From Bimuria novae-zelandiae CBS 107.79 (lineage: Eukaryota; Ascomycota; Dothideomycetes; Pleosporales; Didymosphaeriaceae): a stretch of DNA of 64,000 nt. Positions 32,532-43,258 of this stretch are shown here, one piece after another. The notes beneath the pieces are model-generated. The model saw only the letters and a list, made by a program, of their open reading frames with translations, had not been told where the DNA came from and did no database searches. Numbering within the stretch: position 1 is the first letter of the stretch; each line of letters opens with the position of its first letter. The translations under genes were made by a program, and so were the position numbers. The DNA lies in NCBI GenBank assembly GCA_010015655.1, contig ML976725.1, positions 75,989-139,988 on the forward strand, in the 5' to 3' direction.

Positions 32532-34219
32532 CTACGAAACCAGTGTCGAAGGCTGCCCACCAGTCCCCGCCACACTATAGTCGTAGTGGGCGCGGCGTCC
32601 CGAGGCTACCCGTCCCCTAGAAACACGAGGCTGCTCCCCCCGCAGAAGTTCGTCCCAGCTCCACAGGGGCTCTACCATCTGTATGATTCGCGGATAAAGT
32701 TCCCTGCGACCGTTGTCCCACTGTGTTACCGTCCACTCGCGACCTTGCTCAAGTACAGCCTCTGGATCAAAGTCCTGGTCAAGAGCAAAGTTGCACTGAA
32801 CAACAGGATGCCTTCCGCGGATGATAGCTTCAATAGTGTCGGGGTAGTCTTGAAAGAAGCGAAGTTCGGTTGCCACTCGAAGGCTGTACACAGGATCGGG
32901 TATCAGGCCGACTTGGTGGGCCATCGCGAGTGCGCGATGGTACGCAGTGTCGAGGCTCACGACAGCAAAAACATCCAAGGACTGTCCAGCTGACGGCTCT
33001 CCGTCGAGAACTAGTTAATATGACTGGGGGGGCATCCCCTTCGCTTGTAACGCTTGCGCCTCGATTATCCAGAGAGCCACCGTTGCTGTAATGTGTCTTG
33101 ATACCAGTTCATTACTTGCATCGACTGGTGCGACAAAATTTGCATCGGAAGGAGGTACCGTAGAAAGTAGGATGGTTTTCCAAATGCTAACTTGACGTTC
33201 GATCCGTAGGTTTTTGTTCTCTTGACAGTAGGGTATGAAGGCTCGGGCGTGCGATTCTGGCGCCGCGACGGATACGCGATCCTCCAGGAGGACAAGGCGG
33301 CGCAGACTCATCCTTGCTGTCGGATTGAGCGACACTAAAAACTGGGCACATGCCACAGCGGCGGAAAAGTGACGTGGATGGTGTCACTCGTCTGACGAAA
33401 GGAATTCGCACGGTAGAAAGCCTAGGGTATCACGGAATCGTTGCCGAATCGGAGCATTGTCTTCTGTAGTACCGAGGCTGGTCTCCATTGCTCTGACCTC
33501 AGCGCTGGTTGGGGTTTGCCAAGGAGCTTCGGATGTCGCGAGTAGGAGCTTGAGGCTGCGGAAAAGATGTCTCTTAAGGTTACTGTGCGGATGAACACGT
33601 CCAGAAACTCGTAGACCATCGGTGACCACTCGTCTACGGGAGTGTTGTGCGAAGAGAGTAGCTCGTTGGCTACCAGACGACATAGTTGAGTGGCGCAATG
33701 GTCGAAGACCGAAGGAATCATTCCAAAAGTGTAAGCGGAGTACACTGATTGCTGCGAAAGATGCCAAATCTCGATGTTTGAAAGGTCGACAAGCCGATCC
33801 ATGACTTCAAGAAGTTCCGGAACTTCGCGAGCCATCGTTTCGCGCATGGTATCGCTCAGCCGCCTCCTCATCTGCAGGACTAGTTTGACTTTGGCCCTAC
33901 GAGCAGTCTCCACGACCGCTCTGAATCTACCAGAACAGAGACGCATGTTTTCTGAGTGTGACGTCGTAGTGAATATGATAGTGTTGCATTCGAACGCCAA
34001 ACCTCGAAACTCCTCGTAGGTGGATCTGCGAGTGAGACCAAGTTCCAGCTGGATGCGACGATAGCCAGGGGGCGAGTTCTCAGTCAGTTGATGGGGCGAT
34101 GCAGACAGTTTGCATGTATCGCAGTGGTACGTATACCCACCAGGTATGGCAACATAGTGCTGGTAAATTTGAAGACGAAGCTCTGCAGGTATGCCGAGCA
34201 GGTGCGTGCGAGGGTACAT
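32532..34219 (-). pseudogene. F-box-like protein gene with one frameshift and two nonsense codons
   Basis: The start MYPRTHLLGIPAELRLQIYQ is the F-box-like opening of a common fungal protein family. The frame runs to about 33,590 and then continues in another frame with LKRHLFRSLKLLLATSEAPW. It proceeds through TGA at ~33384 (SSDE-stop-HPRHFSAAV) and TAA at ~33015 (PPQSY-stop-LVLDGEPSAG), and ends near 32532 after DVFAVVSLDTAYHRAL. TGA can come from TGG and TAA from CAA by the C:G to T:A changes that RIP makes, yet the surrounding base composition is normal. The intact protein would have been ~560 residues. No introns were found that remove the defects. Confidence 0.7.
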
Positions 34220-34505
34220 TGTGAAGCGTTAGAAATGGGAGGTTCACAGGACACTAGTCGTAAAGAAACAATGTTCAGAGTCGATGCAAGACCTGATATT
34301 ATCGCTTCAGAAGCGTGGCAAGGCAACAGTATCATGTAGAGACACATAGATAATGTGGGAAAGGTGCCTGGAGTTCCGGCCACCCCGCAGTGGTGACGCG
34401 AAGCTTACCCTTTGAGTTCACTGGTTAGAGCAGATAGTAGTTAGACACATGAATGAATATGGCTGCGTTGATAATATCAATCAGCTGAATGGGCGGTGCG
34501 GTTTC

Positions 34506-34649
34506 TGTGACGTCGAAAAGAGAGTGTTGAGGCAATCGTTGTTTTGATTGAGAAGCTACTCTATGGAGCTATATACTGTGGATCACGTGAGTCACGTGCA
34601 CGGGTCGCACGTACGCGGGTGGCCCAAGCTTCTATACTGAACCGTCATA
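34506..34649 (-). mobile_element. solo LTR, 144 bp, with 5-bp target duplication
   Basis: The sequence begins TGTGACGTCG and ends ACCGTCATA. It is ~90% alike over its length to the LTR at 50875-51019, where the end reads CTGTCACA. GTTTC occurs directly before (34501-34505) and directly after (34650-34654), a perfect 5-bp target duplication. No internal sequence is attached, so this is a solo LTR. It contains two CACGTG palindromes 9 bp apart and a TATATA-like stretch. Minus strand is given because the related LTR is joined to an internal region that reads on the minus strand. Confidence 0.85.
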
Positions 34650-34654
34650 GTTTC

Positions 34655-35380
34655 CGAGGCTCGAAGTACGTGGGTTGAGGGTAGCGCCCATCAGAGTGTT
34701 TCCGCTCGACCACATATCCATGATGTTGAAGCAGTTGCCTGATATAAGACACGCAATCGTTCATCAAGCACCCTATTCCGGCCATGATACACGAGAGGAA
34801 TTGCAGTTGCCTGCAACGGGTCAACACAGTATGGTCGAATCGCGTGTCCGCAGTCTGAAAGGTCTGTGGCTTCGCGGCTTTGGCCATGCTGTATTCATCA
34901 GTATAGGACACTGAATGAAATCAGTGTTGATATGGATGTGTGACCGAGTGTTGAAGTGCTTCCGTGGATGCATATTTACGTGATCGCACGCCGCCACTCC
35001 TCATGGCTGGGTAAGCATATCGCGTAAACTACGCTCAAGCAGGTTAGCTTTCGCCCCCATCTGCTCCTCTTTGGTAGTTGCGGTGCTCTCGGATGCAGTA
35101 TGCAGTCGTTATTGGCCCTCTGGGCCTCACTCATCTCACCACGATACGAAGGTAAAGGCATGATGTTGTCCCGTTGGTTTCGCGCTAATCTAGCTGCGGC
35201 TGTACGCCGTGAATAATGTGGCCGTCAGGCGCGCGGTAGCTTAGATCCAGCTGTGAGGGGTTTGACGCAGTTTTCGAGATAAGGCAGCTGCCTCACTCGT
35301 AGATTGGCAGTCCCCAGATGCATAAGTCGAGGCATTTCAAAGCCATTCCATACAAACGAACCAGCCTGCATCGCAGCAAG
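34655..35380. other. intergenic
   Basis: No supported gene. It precedes the DUF1772 gene and should contain its promoter. Confidence 0.45.
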
Positions 35381-35988
35381 ATGTCGCTTCTGACGCCCGC
35401 GCTTCAGACGTATAGTATCCTCGCAGCTTCCCTCGCAGCGGGTAAGGCGGTTGCGCCTTCTGTTCTCGTCCAATGGTAATTTGGAGAGTAGGCGCGAACC
35501 TCACCACGTCCATCATCACCTTCCCAGCACTTCTGCATGCGACAGGCCAAACTCTCACGAAGCAAGTGAGTCGACTTTCTGCTCCACGAAGCGCGAGCTT
35601 CTGCTAATAAGGCGTGTTTGAGTGGCTCATACTCTACGAAGCGGGCATCGTGCCCGTTACCGGCTGCGCCCTCACCTCGTCACTCGGGTTCGCGACGCTT
35701 GCATATCGCGCGTCCTTCAGTCCGACTCTTACCACAACGGGCGTGTCGCACGCGAAAGGCCACCTTTACGTCGCAGCGGCCGTTGGCCTGTTCGGTCTTG
35801 CGCCGTACACCCGTTTGCTCATGTGGAGCACCATAACAGAGATCTCGAACCGGGCACGGAGTGGAAAAGAGGCGAGTGAAAAGGCAGACACGAGGGAGCT
35901 GGTGGAGAGGTGGGGTACGATGAACTTCTGGAGAGGCGTGATGTTGCTGGGCAGCGCGGGTGCGGGCGTCTGGGCGTCGCTCCTGTAA
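35381..35988 (+). CDS. DUF1772 (anthrone oxygenase-like) membrane protein
   Basis: Three exons: 35381-35441, 35492-35565 and 35623-35988. The first intron is 50 bp (GTAAGG...GTAG). The second is 57 bp (GTGAGT), with a CTAAT branch site shortly before the acceptor TTTGAG. The joined frame is 501 nt, giving 166 residues. The sequence reads MSLLTPALQTYSILAASLAA, then GANLTTSIITFPALLHATGQ, TKQWLILYEAGIVPVTGCA and FWRGVMLLGSAGAGVWASLL. This gives four hydrophobic segments and the Trp-x-x-x-Tyr pattern after TKQ seen in the family. Members are small integral membrane proteins, some of them anthrone oxygenases in polyketide pathways. No polyketide synthase is nearby, so an enzymatic role is not implied. 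Confidence 0.78.
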
Positions 35989-36443
35989 AGCTCGTGCGCT
36001 GGCCGGATGGGAAATCCAGAGGCCGATGAAGCAGAATCCGACGAACTGGAGCTATCTATCGGGATGCTGGACTCGTCGTCTATCGAGCGCGTAGGCGAAG
36101 TTGTTGCGGTCATTCTCCTTGTCCCAAATTAGATGATGTCTGCTGATTATCTGCAACTCTTTGCAAGCCTGGCTCGATGTGCGGCCTGATTGTCGCTCAT
36201 CCTGTCGTTGTCCAAGAACGAGCCCTGCAAGACAAACGAAGAGGCGCTTCTCCGTCGTAACAGCTTGGTAGAACTCAGCACTGTTCACGTCGCCAGTTCA
36301 TGGTCTGCATTACCCGTCCTGGTAAACATGAGACAAGATAAGGCCGAGAGCACTCACCGAAATAGGAAAGAGGCGACCGCAAGCGTGGCGCTATTTTGGG
36401 AAAACGGAAAGAACCGTCAGCGTCTCGTACAGTACTAGCGCGT
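35989..36443. other. intergenic
   Basis: No supported gene on either strand. Confidence 0.45.
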
Positions 36444-37745
36444 TAGTCTGGTGCGCTAGTGTCAACCCGACGCGCGCGCGCCAAACACCTCAACCACTTC
36501 CACCCTCTCTATCTCCACCAAAATGAGAGCTTTTAGCTTAGAAATAAGCGCAAATCGCGTCGCGGGTGGTGAATTAACAGCGCAGGCACGGGAAAGTATT
36601 ATCTCTAAGGCGGAGGCTAGTGCGACGCCAGCAGAGCTGGCGCGCGAGTTTCGCTATACAGCAAAGTGCATACGCGACACTATCAAGAGGTACAACAAGA
36701 TAGGTAATAACACCTCTCGCCCTCGCAGTGGGCAGCCTCTTAAGCTTACTTATCGGGAGAAACGAACGCTACTGCGATAAGTATAAAAAAAGCTAAAAAT
36801 TACCTATTAAGAGCTCGCTAAGGAGGCGCACCTTAGGAAGGACGTCTCTAACGATATACTATATAGAGCACTTAAGGAATAAGGCCTTACTAACTTTAGA
36901 ACTAAGTAGAGGCCTAAAATTAATAAAGCTGCTACCTAATTATAGCTTAAGTTCTGCCGCAAGCATAGAAACTTTAACTAGTGCTTAACGCCTCTCTAGT
37001 TTTTAGATAAGTGCTCTGTTTAAAAGGGTCGCGGCGCTAACGCCGAGTGGGTGTTTAGGTATCCCTATAAGAAGTGGGAGCGCCGTATGATCTCCGAACA
37101 ATCTACTAGTTGGCCACCTTAACAGATGGTGTGGGCTTTAATATAGATCGATTCTCGAGGGCGTACCTGGCGATCACCACTTATTATTATGCAGAGAGAC
37201 CCTACAGCGCCGCGCAATAGATACACTACTTAAAGCTACACTAAAATACTAGAAGAAGGTCTCCTAAACTTATACCTACTAGGCGAGCGATTTATGCATA
37301 ATAACGCTTAGATTTATATAGCAATTTATACGCGCGACTTCTTAGTTAATTATAAGATCTAGACTATTAATTTCCTACCTTATTCTCCTAACCTTAACCC
37401 TATTAAGCACCTCTGGTGATAGCTTAAACGTAAGATAAGGAATCGCTATCCCTATATAACTAAATTTAGAACTAGTAAGGATAAATAGGAGAGGTTTTAT
37501 ACTGCCTTAAAGGACTGCTGGCAGAGGATCCTAACGCGCCTTATACGTCGTCTTATATTAAGTATGCTAAATAGAATCGCTGCCTGCATGCACGCAAATA
37601 GTTACTAAACAAAGTATTAAGCATTAATTTACTAGTTACTACTAAGAATTATTAAATTTGGCCTACTTTTCGATACTCTATGGGTTGTTTTGGTGGGGGA
37701 GTCGCTTCGCGAAACTGACGCCGATCACCTTGGCGCACCAGACTA
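36444..37745 (+). mobile_element. Tc1/mariner transposon, partly RIP-damaged
   Basis: The inverted ends read AGTCTGGTGCGC on both sides (36446 onward, and its mirror ending at 37743). TA lies at 36444-36445 and 37744-37745, so the element is 1.30 kb. The transposase reads on the plus strand. The first ~330 bp are of normal composition, while 36780-37680 is TA-rich with many in-frame stops. The ends and the central piece 37020-37190 are less damaged. Confidence 0.85.
36523..37610 (+). pseudogene. Tc1/mariner transposase, RIP-degraded
   Basis: The N-terminal HTH part is intact for 85 residues (MRAFSLEISANRVAGGELTA, PAELAREFRYTAKCIRDTIK). After the TAA at 36778 the protein is traceable only by reading through stops: LRKDVSNDILYRALKE, then VFRYPYKKWERRMISEQ, then the region equivalent to NFPPYSPNLNPIEHLWW (37365-37420), which holds the second and third catalytic acidic positions. 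Nearly all stops are TAA or TAG where Gln or Trp is expected, the signature of C-to-T and G-to-A change. Confidence 0.8.
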
Positions 37746-38138
37746 CTGCGGAGTGACTGTAACATCGCGAAACTTCGAAGAATATTGTGGATGGAGGGCG
37801 GAGGATTTCCGCTCCATTTACTCATTGGCCTGGCCTGTTGCTAATCCTCGGCGTGGCTGCATCCGCTCCCGGGAGAAGGATATGGGGCTCCCCGAGCGAC
37901 CATGCCGTCGAGAACCAAAACTCCTGCCAAAGTACGTCAAGTCACCCGAAGCTAATTCGTAATTAGCCGCAGAAGCGTTAATTTCCTGAGATCTGTCATG
38001 CTTGCAAACACGGCGGCACTCTTTGCTGGGGTTGTAACGGGTGTTCTGATTGCCGTATTTCTCCAGCCCACTACCCACTTGCCGAGCGAGAGATACAGCT
38101 GGCCCTGGGGATCCACAACGCACGTTTTTCGCGACACC
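37746..38138. other. intergenic / promoter of the nitroreductase gene
   Basis: No separate gene. An in-frame ATG at 37998 extends the nitroreductase frame, but the added residues look like untranslated sequence. Confidence 0.4.
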
Positions 38139-39119
38139 ATGGCGCTATCGCTGAGCAAGCCCTTACAAATGGCCCAGTATGTCGCCAGGCGTGCTGCATA
38201 CAAAAGCTGCCGACTTGCGCCATCGCTTTGCTCATCACACACTGCAGTCTCCAGACCTACCTTCACTACCTTCACTCAATCACCCCGCCTTTTCTCCACT
38301 ACCCCGGCTACAATGGCTTCCACCAAGACCTTCCTCGAGGCCGTCAAGGACCGCCGCAGCATCTACCAGCTCACCAAGGAGGCGCCCAAGAGCGACAAGG
38401 AGATTGTCGACCTCATCAATCAGGTCGTCCTCCATGTTCCCTCTTCCTTCAACTCGCAGTCGGCCCGCGTCGTCGTCCTCCTCAACCAGGAGCACGAGAA
38501 GTTCTGGGAAATCACCAAGGAAGTTTTGAAACCCCAGGTTCCCGAGGACCAATTCAAGAGCGGCACTGAACCCAAGCTCAACATGTTCAAGGGCGCATAT
38601 GGAACCGTAAGTCCTCCCAATTTTCCCTTCCCAGCTGGGCAGGTGACGCCATGCGGTGGAATCATCGAGAATCATGGTGTTGTGGCGGTCAAAAACAACA
38701 TTGCCCCACTAGCTCCTGCAAGCCCCACCATCGTCATGCTGCATCTGCCCCTGGCCCCGCCATTACGCAGCCTCACCGCTAACCTTCGATACCAGATCCT
38801 CTTCTTCGAGGACCCAGAGCCCGTCGAGAACCTGCGCAAGGCCTTCCCCCTCTTCGCGCATGCCTTTGGCGACTGGTCCGAGCACACGTCCGCCATGCAC
38901 CAATTCGCCGCCTGGGTTGCGCTTGAGGCTGAGGGCTTCGGTGCCAACCTACAGCACTACAACCCCGTCGTCGACCAGCGCGTGCAGGATGAGTGGAAGG
39001 TCCCTCAGGAGTGGAAGCTCCGCGCCCAGCTCGTGTTCGGCGGCAAGGGTGGCGAGGCTGGCGAGAAGCAGTTCAAGCCCCTCGAGGAGAGGGTATTTGT
39101 GCACGGCGCGAAGAACTAG
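38139..39119 (+). CDS. nitroreductase family protein (Frm2/Hbn1-like), possible mitochondrial form
   Basis: FMN-dependent oxidoreductase of the fungal Frm2/Hbn1 branch, linked in yeast to lipid and oxidative-stress responses. Two exons (38139-38606, 38796-39119) are joined over a 189-bp intron (GTAAGT...CCAG) that happens to have no stop in frame. The core starts MASTKTFLEAVKDRRSIYQL and contains VLHVPSSFNSQSARVVVLLN, ILFFEDPEPVENL, WSEHTSAMHQFAAWVALEAE and GANLQHYNPVVDQRV. The C-terminus ends VFVHGAKN. Starting at 38313 gives the usual 205 residues. Starting at 38139 adds a basic, Ser-rich leader ending SPRLFSTTPAT, which carries an Arg-x-Phe-Ser cleavage motif typical of mitochondrial import. 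I give the longer form; alternative starts could yield two locations. Confidence 0.85.
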   Translation: MALSLSKPLQMAQYVARRAAYKSCRLAPSLCSSHTAVSRPTFTTFTQSPRLFSTTPATMASTKTFLEAVKDRRSIYQLTKEAPKSDKEIVDLINQVVLHVPSSFNSQSARVVVLLNQEHEKFWEITKEVLKPQVPEDQFKSGTEPKLNMFKGAYGTVSPPNFPFPAGQVTPCGGIIENHGVVAVKNNIAPLAPASPTIVMLHLPLAPPLRSLTANLRYQILFFEDPEPVENLRKAFPLFAHAFGDWSEHTSAMHQFAAWVALEAEGFGANLQHYNPVVDQRVQDEWKVPQEWKLRAQLVFGGKGGEAGEKQFKPLEERVFVHGAKN

Positions 39120-40472
39120 GTGAATACAGTAGAAGGGAGACGGTATACCCCATTGCATTTGCACAGGCATAGCGACTTAATGAGAAATGAAAGCATCTGA
39201 CACAAATCAATCTTCGAATGAAATGTTGTGATCGTTGCTTCGTGTAAAAGTAGAGGAGGAAAAGGCTAAACTTTAATTGTTAACGTGGTATTGTATAGCC
39301 AGCTTTCAGCTTTACGAAAAGACTGCAGGGTCGCACATTCCCGAGATCTGCTAAGTTGTGCGGTCGTCTTGCAGCATGATAAAATCGTCGGCGGGACAAA
39401 TCATTGCTTACTTTCATCGACGATAATTAGTGATCTCGCCAGGTGCGATGACAGACTGCGAGATCGATCCTCTCCACCTCCAAAATTCTACGATCGCAAA
39501 ATCATCTCCGCACGCGCACAGAAAACCCATCGCGATCATCTCGACACCCGGAATGTTTCGCACAGCCATTACACTACGACCGGGTGTACTCGTAAGCGCT
39601 GCGAGCGTAACATCAGTTCAAATGGCGGTCTGAAATTTTTATATCGAATTTCAAGTAGAGTTTGCCTTCGTTACAAGGACTGCTCGAGGTGTTTTGTCGT
39701 CGTCATGGTCCCGGTTCTGTGCATGCACCATTCTCCGCACGTTTCACCGTATCAGGCAAGTCGCTCTCCATCGTGAAAACGTTTTTGGATGACGTCAGAT
39801 GCACGCGAGGCAAAATCCAGCACTACACCTTTTTCATTGCGGGCCTAAGAAGCTTTGCGGCGACCTTGGCAAAAGCTCATCGAGATGAGGCAAAAGCTTG
39901 GGATTCAGACGGACAGTGCTTGTCGCTTTGGAAAATGCATGGCGCAAGCTAAAGACGCGGTGCGTCAATATCACAGCCAGAGAGCCTCAAACCGTACCAA
40001 ATTCGAGGGATCTGTTCATCTTGGGGAGTCTAACATCTCATAGGCATCATGCGCGATGAGGCGAAGTGTGCCGCATCTCCGGCTCGTGCACTCCGGCCCA
40101 CAATGCCCGCCGAGTTAGCATCGAGGTTGACTGCAACAGGCTGATCAGACCCGTCAAAACGGCCCTCGCGTCGTGTCGCGTCAGGCCTGCCAGCCGGGAG
40201 GATGTGCGATGACGGCATACCCAACTGCCCTGGTGATCACTTTCACGCTGCACCTATGTACTTATTATGCGGTCCAAACTGCCCAGGCACAGCTTTTCTT
40301 CTTGCTATCGCAACTCCACTTTACCCCTAGTTGTGGAGTAGCACTGTGATCCAGATAACGACGTGCCCTTTATATTTGACGTCGCTCTTCCATCACTGCA
40401 TCGTCGCATACGCAACACCATACTTGTTCCGCGGAGGGTTCCCACACACTAGGGCGCAGCTTTATTTCTAGT
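39120..40472. other. intergenic / promoter of the MFS gene
   Basis: A 1.35-kb stretch without a supported gene. A TTTATATTTG sequence near 40370, ~100 bp before the ATG at 40473, may be a TATA element. Confidence 0.45.
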
Positions 40473-42485
40473 ATGGCGGACCAGAGGGGCCGGGTACCCA
40501 CTACCCACGCGGACAGTCCCAGTACTGCCGCGGAGACGGAGAGTAAATATGAAGAGGCATCTGACATAGGCACGCACAACGAGAACCCGACTGGTGACGC
40601 GGACGTGTCGCAAGAAGATCGCGAGTTCTACGAGAAGTTTGGAACTTACGATCGTTATGAAATTACCGAGGAGGACTGCTATGACGAGCTGGGCTTCTGC
40701 TTTCCGACATGGAAGAAGTGGATGATTCTGTCCATCGTCTTCACAGTCCAGGTGTCGATGAACTTCAACACCTCGCTGTACTCGAACGCAGTGCCCGGTA
40801 TCAGCGAGGAATTCGGTGTTAGCGCCCAAGCTGGACGATTGGGTGCGGCTATCTTCTTGATCACTTATGCATTCGGCTGCGAGCTGTGGGCGGTACGTGA
40901 ATCATCCCTGGTGGATTGCGATGAAAGACTAATGCGGGCATAGCCATGGAGTGAGGAACTCGGAAGATGGCCTATCCTCCAGCTCAGCTTGTTCTTCGTG
41001 AATATCTGGCAGATACCTGTAGGTATTGCGCCGAATTTCGGCACCATTCTCGCATTTCGAGCGCTCGGTGGTCTCTCGACAGCTGGTGGTTCAGTGACGC
41101 TTGGTATGGTGGCTGATATGTGGGAGTCGGATGCCCAGCAGTACGCTGTGGTATGTAGCCCTGCATCTTATTGAAACACTTGTCCCAGCTAACATAGCGA
41201 ACAGGCCTTTATTGTGTTCTCCTCCGTCGGTGGTTCCGTCTTGGGTCCTATCGTGGGAGGGTTCGTAGAACAATTTCTGGCCTGGCGCTGGAACATCTGG
41301 ATTCAGCTCATCTTCGGTGGAGCCACCCAAATTGTACACTTCTTCCTCGTCCCGGAGACACGAACGACGATTATGATGGACCGCATTGCGAAGAGGCGTC
41401 GCAAAGAGAGTGAAGAGAATGGCAAGCCTTTGAACTTGTGGGGACCGAACGAACTTACTCCATACCGAGAGCGCTTCTCTATGCGTGAGATCCTCATTAC
41501 TTGTAAGCAACCTCACGAAGTATTCAAATGTTATAGATAACTAACACTGCGAACCAGGGATCCGCCCATTCCGTATGTTCCTCACCGAGCCCATCGTGCT
41601 CGTGCTCTCCCTCCTATCTGGTTTCTCCGACGCCCTCATCTTCATGTTCATTCAGTCTTTCGCCCTGGTCTACGCGCAATGGGATTTCGCCACCTTCGCC
41701 GTCGGCCTCTCCTTCATCTCCATCGGTATCGGGTACTTCGTCGCCTGGCTCTCCTTCATTCCTGCCATCAACCGCAATGAGAAGGAGCGCAAGAGCAAGC
41801 CCGACGACGAACGCGCCCAGTACGAGTCCCGCCTCTGGTGGCTCCTGTATACCGCGCCATGCCTACCCATTGGCTTGATCGGCTTCGCGTGGACCTCCAC
41901 CGGCCCGCCACTGCCGTGGGTCGCGTCCATGATCTTCGCGGCTATCGTCGGTATCGCAAACTACGCCATCTACATGGCTACCATCGACTGTGCGTTTCGA
42001 TCTTGCCCCCATCAAAGATTTCAACTGACGTTAAGATAGACATGATCTGCGCCTACGGTCCCTACTCCGCCTCTGCCACCGGCGGCAACGGCTGGGCCCG
42101 TGACTTCCTCGCCGGTGTGCTCACCCTCCCAGCGACCCCATTCTTCCAAAACATCCCCAACTCTTCGAACCCCAATCACCTCGCGTACGCGTCTACTATC
42201 CTCTTCTGCATTTCCTTCGTCCTGGTGCTCGCCGTGTACGTGGTCTACTGGAAAGGCCCCGAGCTGCGCAAGCGCAGTCCGTTTGCGCAGCAGCTGGCGG
42301 GCGCGCGGGAGGGTGTGGGAGGAAGAAGGGTCAGCGCGGTGCCCGGGCTGTATGGTTCAAGGCATAATAGTATTACGTCTGGGAGTCCTGCGCCGGGGAG
42401 TAGGCGGGGGAGTGTTATTCGGGGGGCGAGCTTTGCGAGTGCGCAGAGGACGACGAGTCGGAGGAGTGGGGCGGCGGCATATTAA
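40473..42485 (+). CDS. MFS transporter (DHA1-type drug or polyamine:H+ antiporter)
   Basis: Plasma-membrane exporter of the major facilitator superfamily. Five exons: 40473-40892, 40944-41150, 41205-41502, 41558-41989, 42040-42485. All four introns are 50-55 bp with GT...AG ends and the joined 1,803-nt frame gives 600 residues. The long acidic N-terminus precedes TM1 (WKKWMILSIVFTVQVSMNFN). Signature loops follow: GRLGAAIFLITYAFGCELWA, then FRALGGLSTAGGSVTLGMVADMW (motif C region), then GPIVGGFVEQFLAWRWNIWI. The central loop carries MMDRIAKRRRKE. After TM12 there is a long Ser/Arg-rich cytoplasmic tail (SRHNSITSGSPAPGSRRGSV) with likely phosphorylation sites. Twelve membrane segments are visible. 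The substrate cannot be told. Confidence 0.93.
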
Positions 42486-43258
42486 AGAAGTTGGTAGTAT
42501 TTTGCTTGCGCGAGTAGAGTAGAGAGAGGGATGTTAGGAGTGAGGTGGAAGACGAGCAATTGAGACGGTGATTGTTGTACGATAATGAGGCATTGACCAG
42601 GCAGTACATAACATGACGAGTAATGTCCACGAGTCTTATCTGAAATTTGCACGCCCTTACGGTTTTCTCAAACGCGGCAATGACGAGCTGTATGTTGCGT
42701 CCGTACCAAGAAGCTCACCGTATTCCTAACGATTGCTTAGCTGCGACAAGAGCGCGAGGAATGTTATGCACTAGCTAACAGAACTACCACCCGCCATGCT
42801 GCTACCTAGGTACGTGCGAAAGGAAAGCTACGTGCGAAACAACCCACCTGCAGAGCAATCACTGACTGGCAAGATGAAGAGAGAGAGAGAGAGAGTGTGT
42901 GTGTGTGTGTTCTATTATGGCCATGCACCCAGTGGGTATGGGCCGTTACGATGCGCCAGCTATGTACACTCTGCGTCGTTACGCCTGCTCCAGTTCAGAA
43001 GCCAACCATAAGACCTGCTCGTCCGATGCTTAACTCCATGCTTAACAAAGGAAATAGAAAGAAAGTGATACAGTACCGTATATGGCAAGCTATGCAGCTT
43101 TTCGAGGCCTTGCGTCCGCAGGGCATGTCCGGCGTCGTGCGCTTCTTAATTGGCAGCGCACTGGCCGAGGCGCGTTTATAAACAGCTCGCCGTTCTACGC
43201 TCACGAGGCAGCAGAGGGAATCCTCAGCTGCCTCCGCTCTTCTGCGTTTGTTTTGTCT
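42486..43258. other. intergenic
   Basis: 3' region of the transporter gene; contains a compound microsatellite. No supported gene. Confidence 0.45.
42879..42910 (+). repeat. compound (GA)n(GT)n microsatellite
   Basis: About eight GA dinucleotides run directly into about eight GT dinucleotides. Confidence 0.95.

Noticed and set aside
15275..42485. Secondary-metabolite gene cluster (regulator, DUF1772, MFS, aldehyde dehydrogenase)
   Set aside because: No polyketide synthase, NRPS or terpene synthase is present, and the genes are spread over 30 kb with housekeeping genes between them.
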